Assembly: GCA_004555175.1 (NCBI GenBank)
Contig: SFJE01000009.1
Span: 1-63,415 of the forward strand
Direction: 5' to 3'
DNA from: Lentisphaeraceae bacterium
Lineage (GTDB): Bacteria > Verrucomicrobiota > Kiritimatiellia > RFP12 > DVOR01
DNA length: 63,415 nucleotides
Position 1 is the first letter of the stretch; every line of letters begins with the position of its first letter. The notes beneath the pieces were generated by a model. The model searched no databases. It saw only the letters and a program-made list of their open reading frames with translations, and had not been told where the DNA came from. The position numbers and the translations under genes are program-made. Below, in pieces: positions 57,468-63,415 of the stretch.

Positions 57468-58400
57468 TTAGAAGCGGCCCATCGCGGCGAACTTGGCGTA
57501 GCGCTTGGCCACGAGTTCGTCGATCGGGAGCTTCTGCAGGGCCTTGATTTCGGCGAGGATGGCCTTCTTGACGGCCTCGATAGCCTTGGCGGGGGCCGTG
57601 TGTGCGCCGCCCTTGGGCTCGGGGATGACCGAGTCGACGATGCCGAGCTTCTTGAGCCAGCTGGAGGTGAGCTTGAGGGCTTCGGCGGCCACGGGGGCCA
57701 TCTTGCCATCGCGCCAGAGGATCGAGGCGCAGCCTTCCGGGCTGATCACCGAGTAGATGGCGTGCTCGAGCATCAGGATGCGGTCGCCCACCGCGATACC
57801 GAGGGCACCGCCCGAGCCACCTTCACCGGTAACGACCACAACGATTGGCGTCTTGAGCACGGACATGTCGGCCAAGTTCTTGGCGATGGCCTCGGCCTGA
57901 CCGCGCGCTTCGGCGTCCAGCCCCGGGAAGGCGCCCGAGGTGTCGACCAGCGAGACGATCGGCAGATGGAACTTCTCGGCCAGGCGCATGATGCGCATAG
58001 CCTTGCGGTAGCCATCGGGATTGGCCATACCGAAACGGCTGGCAATCTTCTCTTCGGTGGTGCGGCCCTTGCGGTGGCCCACGATGACCACCGGCACGCC
58101 ATCAATCGTGGCCAGGCCGGCATACATCGCCGGGTCATCGGCCACCAGGCGGTCGCCATGCAGCTCAATAGCCGCCGGGTCCCAGGCGTTGAGGTAGTCC
58201 ATAAAGAGGGGACGCTCGGGGTGGCGGGCAATCTGCACGGTCTCCCAGGTGGGGTTGGTGAGGGGAGCGGGGGCGGCGGCTTCGGGCGCCGGGGCGGGTT
58301 CGGCCTTCTTAGCCGGGGCCGGCTTCTTGGCGGGGGCCTTGGCCGCGGGCTTCTTGGCCGGAGCCTTCTTGGCAGGGGTAGCGGGTTTCTTGGTTGCCAT
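57468..58400 (-). CDS. accA: Acetyl-CoA carboxylase carboxyltransferase subunit alpha
   Basis: A 310-residue alpha subunit with the crotonase-fold core: VQIARHPERPLFMDYL, VIVGHRKGRTTEEKI, FGMANPDGYRKAMR, LVDTSGAFPGLDAEARGQ and EGGSGGALGIAVGDR. With AccD it forms the carboxyltransferase that makes malonyl-CoA. The usual N-terminal region is replaced by a Lys/Ala/Pro-rich histone H1-like tail (residues 1-46, repeats of PAKK and APAKK). Downstream of accD with a 14-nt gap, so the two are co-transcribed. Confidence 0.95.
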   Translation of the reverse strand: MATKKPATPAKKAPAKKPAAKAPAKKPAPAKKAEPAPAPEAAAPAPLTNPTWETVQIARHPERPLFMDYLNAWDPAAIELHGDRLVADDPAMYAGLATIDGVPVVIVGHRKGRTTEEKIASRFGMANPDGYRKAMRIMRLAEKFHLPIVSLVDTSGAFPGLDAEARGQAEAIAKNLADMSVLKTPIVVVVTGEGGSGGALGIAVGDRILMLEHAIYSVISPEGCASILWRDGKMAPVAAEALKLTSSWLKKLGIVDSVIPEPKGGAHTAPAKAIEAVKKAILAEIKALQKLPIDELVAKRYAKFAAMGRF

Positions 58401-58414
58401 AGCGGTTGCCTCCT

Positions 58415-59251
58415 TTACTTCGCGGCGGTGAGCAGACGAATGGTCTTGGCGAGGAAGGCCTTGAGGTCCTTGCGCGCAACAATCTTGTCGAGGAAGCCGT
58501 GCTCAAGGAGATACTCGGAGGTCTGGAACTCCGGAGGGAGCTTCTGCTTGATCGTGGTCTCGATCACGCGCCGCCCAGCAAAGCCGATGAGCGTCTTGGG
58601 TTCGGCGATGTTCAGGTCGCCCACCATCGCGTAGGAGGCAGAGACGCCGCCAGTGGTCGGGTCGGTCATCACCGAGACGTAGAGCAGCCCCTCATCGCGC
58701 AGACGCTGGATGGCCGCGCAGGTCTTGGCCATCTGCATCAGCGAGACGATGCCTTCCTGCATACGCGCGCCGCCCGAGGCCGTGCAGAGAATCAACGGAC
58801 ACTTGAGCGCGCGCGCCTTCTCGGCCGCCTGCAAAATGCGCTCACCGGTGCCCGAGCCCAGCGAACCGCCCATAAAGCGGAAGTCCATCGCGCCGAGCAC
58901 CACGGGGATCTTCTCAATCTTGGCCGTGCCCACCACAATCGATTCGCCCATCTTGGTCTTCTCGCGGGTAGCGGCGACCTTGTCGGCATACGCATCGGTG
59001 GCGTCGCGGAAGGTCAACGGGTCGTGCGCAATCACCTCGGAGGCGATTTCCACAAAGCTCCCCTTGTCGGCCAGCAAATCAATCCGCTCACGGGCAGAGA
59101 GGCGACCGTGCGCCCCGCAGTGCGGGCAGACCTTTAGATTCGCCGCATACTCGTCTTTCGGCGTCCACGCACCACACTTCTTGCAAACATTCCACAATGC
59201 CTCTGTCGGCACGCGCAACGGCGCTTCGGGCGCCTTCGTAAACCAGGCCAT
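58415..59251 (-). CDS. accD: Acetyl-CoA carboxylase carboxyltransferase subunit beta
   Basis: A 278-residue beta subunit with a four-Cys zinc ribbon (CKKCG near residue 23 and CPHCG near residue 42) and the carboxyltransferase core (MDFRFMGGSLGSGTGERI, ASGGARMQEGIVSLMQMA, TDPTTGGVSASYAMVGD, GFAGRRVIE). ATG 59251 chosen by the Shine-Dalgarno aaaggag. First gene of accD-accA. Confidence 0.96.
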   Translation of the reverse strand: MAWFTKAPEAPLRVPTEALWNVCKKCGAWTPKDEYAANLKVCPHCGAHGRLSARERIDLLADKGSFVEIASEVIAHDPLTFRDATDAYADKVAATREKTKMGESIVVGTAKIEKIPVVLGAMDFRFMGGSLGSGTGERILQAAEKARALKCPLILCTASGGARMQEGIVSLMQMAKTCAAIQRLRDEGLLYVSVMTDPTTGGVSASYAMVGDLNIAEPKTLIGFAGRRVIETTIKQKLPPEFQTSEYLLEHGFLDKIVARKDLKAFLAKTIRLLTAAK

Positions 59252-59282
59252 AAACACTCCTTTGCTCGAGTTAGATGGCACC

Positions 59283-59311
59283 ACTCTAACACATTCCAGC
59301 CCCCTATGCAA
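59283..59311 (-). promoter_or_regulatory. Promoter of accDA
   Basis: Minus-strand TTGCAT (59311-59306), 17 bp, TAGAGT (59288-59283), 32 bp before the ATG. Confidence 0.55.
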
Positions 59312-59382
59312 CTGCACCAAGCATCGCCATCATATCACACTTCCGCGCTGGGTTAACTCGCTTCCCGAGCGACTTGAATGAA

Positions 59383-59466
59383 CAAGGCCCCGTCTTGTTG
59401 CCAATAAGACGGGGCCTTGTTGCGAATAAGACGGGGCCTTATTATCAATAAGACGGGGTCTTATTA
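59383..59466. repeat. Four-unit 22-bp array, locus 3 (one inverted, three direct)
   Basis: Cores start at 59384 (aaggccccgtctt, inverted), 59406 and 59428 (aagacggggcctt) and 59450 (aagacggggtctt), exactly 22 bp apart; linkers gttgccaat, gttgcgaat, attatcaat. It lies in the spacer between divergent accD and pyrH. The rest of the spacer (59467-59670) shows no gene. Confidence 0.95.
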
Positions 59467-59670
59467 GTTGCGCTCCGCCGAGCGGTTAGTTCTCTCCGCG
59501 CCGCGTGATAATCCGCGCCGCCGTTCCTTTCCTTCTGCACACCCAGTAAGCCGTGAATTGTCTATGCAGCAGGGAGCCTTTGCTCGGCCTTCACCGTGTT
59601 GGCATAGCGCCTCGCCCTGCTCGGCCTTCTCCGTTCACGCGAGCACAGCTCGCTTCAGTGCGGATTTTGC

Positions 59671-59699
59671 TTGCGTTTCGGCTGCAGTTGGCCTATAAT
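59671..59699 (+). promoter_or_regulatory. Promoter of pyrH-frr
   Basis: TTGCGT (59671-59676), 17 bp, TATAAT (59694-59699), 25 bp before the pyrH ATG. Confidence 0.8.
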
Positions 59700-59723
59700 G
59701 CACCTTGTAAATAGGGAACCAGT

Positions 59724-60443
59724 ATGCAACCGAAGTACAAACGCATCTTGCTCAAGCTCAGTGGGGAAGTCCTCAAGGGGCAATCGACGGCTTGCCACGA
59801 TGAGGCGATTTTGGCCGATGTGGCCGAGCGCTTGACGGGGTTGGTGAAGTTGGGCGTTGAAGTGGGGGTTGTGCTCGGAGGCGGGAACATCTTTCGTGGG
59901 CTCTCGGGGGTGCAGAGCGGAACCAATCGGGTGATTGGCGACACGATGGGCATGCTCGCCACGATTATCAATGCTTTGGCCGTTCAGAATGCCTTGGAGC
60001 GCGCGGGGACGCCGGCGGTGGTGATGACCGCCCAGCAGATGCCGCAAATCGCCACGCCCTTCAATGTCCGCAAGGCCCTCAAGCTCCTCTCGCGCGGGGT
60101 GGTGGTCATCTTCGCTGGCGGGACGGGTAATCCCTTCTTCTCCACCGATTCGGGTGCAGCCCTGCGCGCAGCGGAGATTGGCGCCGATGCGCTCCTCAAG
60201 GCCACGAAGGTCGATGGTGTCTATACCGCCGACCCAAAGAAGGACCCCACGGCCACGCGCTACGAACGCCTCTCGTGCGAAGAGGCCTTGGCCAAGCGGC
60301 TGAATGTGATGGATGCCGCCGCCTTTGCGCTCTGCCGCGATAACGCCATTCCGATTGTTGTATTCGATTTCCACGCGCCCGATGTTCTGCGCCGCGTTGC
60401 CTGCGGCGAGCCGGGGCTCGGCACCGTGGTTGCAGATTTTTAA
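59724..60443 (+). CDS. pyrH: UMP kinase
   Basis: A 239-residue amino-acid-kinase-fold enzyme that phosphorylates UMP. RILLKLSGEVLKG, VVLGGGNIFRG, TMGMLATIINALAVQNAL, VVIFAGGTGNPFFSTDSGAALRA and KVDGVYTADPKKDP are all present. Normal length. First gene of pyrH-frr, the usual bacterial neighbourhood. Confidence 0.96.
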   Translation: MQPKYKRILLKLSGEVLKGQSTACHDEAILADVAERLTGLVKLGVEVGVVLGGGNIFRGLSGVQSGTNRVIGDTMGMLATIINALAVQNALERAGTPAVVMTAQQMPQIATPFNVRKALKLLSRGVVVIFAGGTGNPFFSTDSGAALRAAEIGADALLKATKVDGVYTADPKKDPTATRYERLSCEEALAKRLNVMDAAAFALCRDNAIPIVVFDFHAPDVLRRVACGEPGLGTVVADF

Positions 60444-60477
60444 CCCCCTATTCATTCCAAAGAAAGAGACGTTGACG

Positions 60478-61041
60478 ATGACGAACGCCCAAGATGTGAT
60501 TAAAGATGCCACCACGCGCATGGATGGTGCCCTCGCCTCCTTGAAGGAGCGCTTCTCCGGTCTGCGCACCGGCAAGGCCTCCCCCTCGCTGGTCGATTCC
60601 TTGCAGGTGCCTTACTATGGCGTGCCCACCCGCCTGCGCGATATGGCCAACATCTCCACCCCCGAGCCGCGCCAGATCACCATCGCCCCCTTCGATCCCT
60701 CGGTCTTGGCCGACATCGAAAAGACCATTCTGGCCGCTAACCTCGGCGTCACCCCGCGTAACGATGGGCGCATGATTCGCATCACGATGCCCGAGCTCAC
60801 CGAGCAGCGCCGCAAGGAGATTGTCAAGGTGGCCAAGACCCAGGCTGAAGAGTGCCGCGTGGCCATCCGCAATGTCCGCCGCGATGCCAATGATGCCATC
60901 AAGGCTCTGCAGAAAGATGGCAAGATTTCCGAAGACGAGGCCAAGAAGGGCCTCGATGACATCCAGAAGCTGACCGATGCCAAGGTCGGCAAGGTCGATG
61001 CCGACACCAAGGCCAAGGAGGCCGAGGTGATGGCCGTCTAA
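60478..61041 (+). CDS. frr: Ribosome recycling factor
   Basis: A 187-residue RRF that splits post-termination ribosomes with EF-G. FSGLRTGKASPSLVDSLQV, YYGVPTRLRDMANIS, APFDPSVLADIEKTI, NDGRMIRITMPELTEQRRKE and the C-terminal helix with RRDANDAIKALQKDGKISED. Complete. ATG 60478, 34 nt after pyrH. Confidence 0.96.
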   Translation: MTNAQDVIKDATTRMDGALASLKERFSGLRTGKASPSLVDSLQVPYYGVPTRLRDMANISTPEPRQITIAPFDPSVLADIEKTILAANLGVTPRNDGRMIRITMPELTEQRRKEIVKVAKTQAEECRVAIRNVRRDANDAIKALQKDGKISEDEAKKGLDDIQKLTDAKVGKVDADTKAKEAEVMAV

Positions 61042-61088
61042 CGGCCGCCCCACCCTCTTCCCCACCCTTCTCTAGGAGAGCGCTCACT

Positions 61089-62168
61089 ATGGCAGAAGAA
61101 CCCCGCAAGAAGATTACCATCAAGTTGCGTCCCGCCGGCGCACGCCCCGCCCCCGCGGCAGCTCCGGCACCGGCCCAAGCTCCGACCCCTGCGCCGGCTG
61201 CCCCGGCCCCCGCCCCTGTCGAAGCGAGCGCTTCGGTTACCCCTCCGCCGACTCCGGCGCCTGAAGCCGCTGCCTCCACGCCGCCCCCGGCGCCTGTGGC
61301 TGAAGCGCCGGCTCCCGCTTCCGCGGCCGAGGCTCCTAAGCCCGCAGCTCCGGCCGCGCCCAAGATCACCCTCAAGCGCCCCACCCCGGCCGCCCCTGCG
61401 GCGCCTGCGGCAGAGGCCGCTCCGGCCCCCACTCCAGCAGCCACGCCCGATGGGATGGCCGCAGCCTCGCAGCAGGCCAAGCGCCAGACTTCACGCATCG
61501 CGCTTCCGCCGGAACTGATGGATAAGCCGATGACCGCCGATTCTGAAGCCGCCACTATCAAGCTCAAGCCCATTAGCCAGACGGCAACCCCTGAGAAGGC
61601 CGAAACGCCCGAAGCTGTCCAGGCCAAGAAGTCCAAGACGGCACGCATTGAGCTCGATTCGGTGTTGGGCAACATCCAGTCGAACGCGCCGCTCTCCAAC
61701 ACCACGCAGAAGACCATTAAGTTGCAGCGTCAGGTTCGCACGGCGGCGCCCAAGCCCACAACCTCGACGCCGATGGCCTCGGTTCCTGCGGCTGGGGGGG
61801 ACGCTGGCGATGCCAAGGAGGCCAAGACCATCAAGTTGGCCCGCCCCGGCGGTGCGCCCAAGCCCACCCTCGGGCTCAAGAAGAATGTCGGCACGCCGGC
61901 CAAGGCTGACGAGGCTGCGCCGATGGAGCAGCTTGATCAGCTTGAGCAACTCGAAGACCTCGACGCGCTCTCGCCGCTCCCGGCCGCTCCCGTTGCTGAA
62001 TCGACTGGCGCCAAGATTTTCACCATTGTGGGAATTATCTCGGCCGTAGCCTCGATTATTGTGACGGCGGCGGTTTGCCTGATTTTGCAGAAGCACGCTG
62101 CTTCCCCCAACGGCACGCCGGCCACCGGCAACACCCTCCACTCGCTCCCCTTCGGGCGCCTGCTCTAA
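61089..62168 (+). CDS. Ala/Pro-rich membrane protein with repeated TIKL motifs
   Basis: A 359-residue protein, not a family I can name. Residues 1-120 are mostly Ala/Pro; spread along the chain is a short repeated motif: KITIKLRP, KITLKRP, ATIKLKP, KTIKLQR, KTIKLARP, and the related TSRIALP and TARIELD. Near the C terminus comes an acidic Leu/Gln stretch (MEQLDQLEQLEDLD) and one membrane helix (IFTIVGIISAVASIIVTAAVCLIL, about residues 308-331). No signal peptide, so it is probably tail-anchored with the long N-terminal part in the cytoplasm. Behind frr with a 47-nt gap. Confidence 0.7.
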   Translation: MAEEPRKKITIKLRPAGARPAPAAAPAPAQAPTPAPAAPAPAPVEASASVTPPPTPAPEAAASTPPPAPVAEAPAPASAAEAPKPAAPAAPKITLKRPTPAAPAAPAAEAAPAPTPAATPDGMAAASQQAKRQTSRIALPPELMDKPMTADSEAATIKLKPISQTATPEKAETPEAVQAKKSKTARIELDSVLGNIQSNAPLSNTTQKTIKLQRQVRTAAPKPTTSTPMASVPAAGGDAGDAKEAKTIKLARPGGAPKPTLGLKKNVGTPAKADEAAPMEQLDQLEQLEDLDALSPLPAAPVAESTGAKIFTIVGIISAVASIIVTAAVCLILQKHAASPNGTPATGNTLHSLPFGRLL

Positions 62169-62186
62169 GCGTTGCGAGGTTTGCAA

Positions 62187-62222
62187 GGCAGATGGTCCCC
62201 CGGCCGTCTGCCCTTTTCTTTT
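62187..62222 (+). terminator. Rho-independent terminator after the Ala/Pro-rich gene
   Basis: Stem ggcagatgg/ccgtctgcc (one G-U pair, 187-195 and 204-212 of this kilobase) followed by cTTTTcTTTT. Confidence 0.8.
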
Positions 62223-62258
62223 CCCGACCACCCATTTCACCTAGCGAAAGAAGCGTTT

Positions 62259-63092
62259 ATGAAGAGCGTTGTCAATCAGTTGTGCCAGCTTCAGGATTTG
62301 ATTTTGGCGCGCGATGAGCACCTGGCCACCGAAGCGGGCGAAAACTTGGTTGAACTCAATCAAGCGATTGACGAGATGACCAAGACGCTGCCGCGGCCGG
62401 TCCAGGAGTTTTACCAGCGGCTCTTCAACCGCAACCACGTGATTATGTCGCCGGTGCACAACAGCTGTTGTGCGGTGTGCGGGATGCGCCTGCCGGTGAG
62501 TCATATTCAAGCTGTGCGTCAGTGCCAGAGCCTGCAAACCTGCCCGGGCTGCTCGCGCATTCTCTTTGAGGAGCTTGATGCCCCGCAGTGGGTGGGGGCC
62601 ACGCCCTCGCGCGCCGAACCGCGGAAGAATGGCATCTCGCGCTTCTCGGCCGAATCGCTGATGGTGCCGGATCTCTTGGCCGGCTCGGCTGAAGATGCCA
62701 TTGAAGTGTTGGCGGCGCGCATGGAGACCGGCGGCTTCGTCTCGCACGCCGATAAGTTGATTACCGCGGCGATGAACCGCGAGTCGATCTTCAGCACGGC
62801 GATGGAGCATGGCTTGGCCTTCCCGCACATTCGCGGCGTGGAGGGCGGCCCCCTGACGCTTGCCTGTGGCGTGAGCCGCGAGCCCTTCACCTGGGATGCC
62901 GAGGGCTCGCAGGTGAACATCGTCTTCCTCATCACCATTCCCACCGCCGTCAGCGCCTTCTACACCATCCTGAGCGCCAACCTGATGCGCGCGTTCCTCA
63001 GCGAGGCCAACCGCAAGGCCCTCCTCGCCGCCGAAACGCCCACAGCCCTTTGGAAGGCCCTCACCAAAGCCACGCGCTACGCGATTAAGTAG
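62259..63092 (+). CDS. Zinc-ribbon/coiled-coil protein fused to a PTS EIIA-type (PtsN-like) domain
   Basis: A 277-residue fusion. Residues 1-60 are a helical hairpin likely to be coiled coil; a zinc ribbon follows (C71/C74 and C95/C98); residues about 130-277 form a PTS EIIA type 2 (nitrogen-PTS-like) domain with the phosphorylatable His190 in GLAFPHIRG. The N-terminal part resembles C4-type zinc-ribbon/coiled-coil proteins. No other PTS gene is nearby. ATG 62259 chosen; an open frame upstream crosses the terminator. The fusion suggests a phosphorylation-controlled regulator rather than sugar transport (inference). Confidence 0.8.
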   Translation: MKSVVNQLCQLQDLILARDEHLATEAGENLVELNQAIDEMTKTLPRPVQEFYQRLFNRNHVIMSPVHNSCCAVCGMRLPVSHIQAVRQCQSLQTCPGCSRILFEELDAPQWVGATPSRAEPRKNGISRFSAESLMVPDLLAGSAEDAIEVLAARMETGGFVSHADKLITAAMNRESIFSTAMEHGLAFPHIRGVEGGPLTLACGVSREPFTWDAEGSQVNIVFLITIPTAVSAFYTILSANLMRAFLSEANRKALLAAETPTALWKALTKATRYAIK

Positions 63093-63415
63093 CCGTTAGC
63101 GGTTAGCCGCTAGCTGTTAGCGCGCGTGCCGCGACGGATTGACATAGGGCCCTGAGACCAGCGCTCCGCCTCCTGCCAAATTATGCGCTTATGTCGCACG
63201 GCCCGTCTGAGCCGTGCAGATTTCTTTCCCCTTCCATCAGCAACTCCATCGCGGAAACGCGAGCTAACCGCTAACAGCTAACGGCCAACAGCTATAAGTA
63301 GTCGTTAGCGATTAGCCGCTAGCTGTTAGCGCGCGTGCCGCGACGGATTGACATAGGGCCCTGAGACCAGCGCTCCGCCTCCTGCCAAATTATGCGCTTA
63401 CGTCGCACGGCCCGT
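63087..63415. repeat. Tandem duplication (209-bp period) of a dispersed repeat region
   Basis: The segment from 63087 (aagtagccgttagcggttag) is repeated from 63296 with three substitutions over the 120 bp visible before the window ends. Each copy has cgttagc-N-gctagctgttagcgcgcg followed by tgccgcgacggattgacata and a unique-looking block. Between them is an inverted gctaaccgctaacagctaac copy. No gene seen. Confidence 0.9.

Overview
The window looks like a chromosomal segment of a strictly anaerobic, diderm bacterium, most likely from the Verrucomicrobiota/Kiritimatiellota side of the PVC group. This is an inference from gene content: lpxA and an LptF/LptG permease (an LPS outer membrane), an OmpA-type porin, a PEP-CTERM exported protein, a Tat-exported sulfatase, an [FeFe] hydrogenase with rubrerythrin, and proteins with Ala/Pro/Lys-rich tails. 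No rRNA or taxonomic marker could be compared directly. The DNA is GC-rich. Promoters read as ordinary sigma-70 sites, often of the extended form TG-N-TATACT.

Layout. 1-8.9 kb (minus): tRNA-Leu, then a surface-polysaccharide operon (XRE regulator, flippase fused to an F420-hydrogenase-beta-like domain, polysaccharide pyruvyl transferase), an AAA-ATPase/PD-(D/E)XK protein, and a GT2-yhcH-nadK operon. 9-12.2 kb: PEP-CTERM protein and a divergent sulfatase. 12.2-17.5 kb (minus): Tat-exported rubrerythrin and [FeFe] hydrogenase, pnp, and a 51-residue membrane protein. 17.5-23.3 kb: tRNA-Arg, a zinc-ribbon protein, a large secreted GH31 glycosidase and a secreted acidic protein. 24-30.4 kb (plus): the F-type ATP synthase operon atpBEFHAGDC with a short epsilon subunit. 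30.5-39.1 kb (plus): tRNA-Arg, initiator tRNA, thiC-mazG, then ompA-lptF-lpxA-membrane protein-der-pseudouridine synthase. 39.4-45.1 kb (plus): GT2, an ftsH-cmk fusion, purN and an MscS channel. 45.1-47.3 kb (minus): thrB and a glycosyltransferase. 47.5-56 kb (minus): a seven-gene phosphonate operon. 56.4-59.3 kb (minus): an ELM1-like protein, accA and accD. 59.7-63.1 kb (plus): pyrH, frr, an Ala/Pro-rich membrane protein and a zinc-ribbon/PTS-EIIA protein.

The clearest functional system is the phosphonate operon. aepX, aepY and aepZ make 2-aminoethylphosphonate (AEP), and a LicC/PntC-like cytidylyltransferase could activate it to CMP-AEP. The remaining three genes (a YidC-like/CDP-glycerol glycerophosphotransferase fusion, a small conserved-looking membrane protein and a membrane-anchored alkaline-phosphatase-superfamily enzyme) look like a membrane apparatus that puts the head group on a surface polymer. 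The operon has a perfect sigma-70 promoter and a leader of about 325 nt that looks structured.

The most unusual DNA feature is a set of intergenic arrays. Three loci (17878-17958, 23676-23757, 59383-59465) each hold exactly four 13-bp quasi-palindromic cores on a strict 22-bp period, with one terminal core inverted relative to the other three. The core sequence differs between loci but the architecture is kept. A 23-bp-period array of four 12-bp palindromes (17744-17824) and GC-rich 22-bp arrays (10229-10330, 39325-39388, 56082-56240) look related. All lie upstream of promoters or in spacers between divergent genes. A second dispersed element is a three-hairpin unit whose stems change in a compensatory way while its loops stay the same (9003, 39104, 56317).
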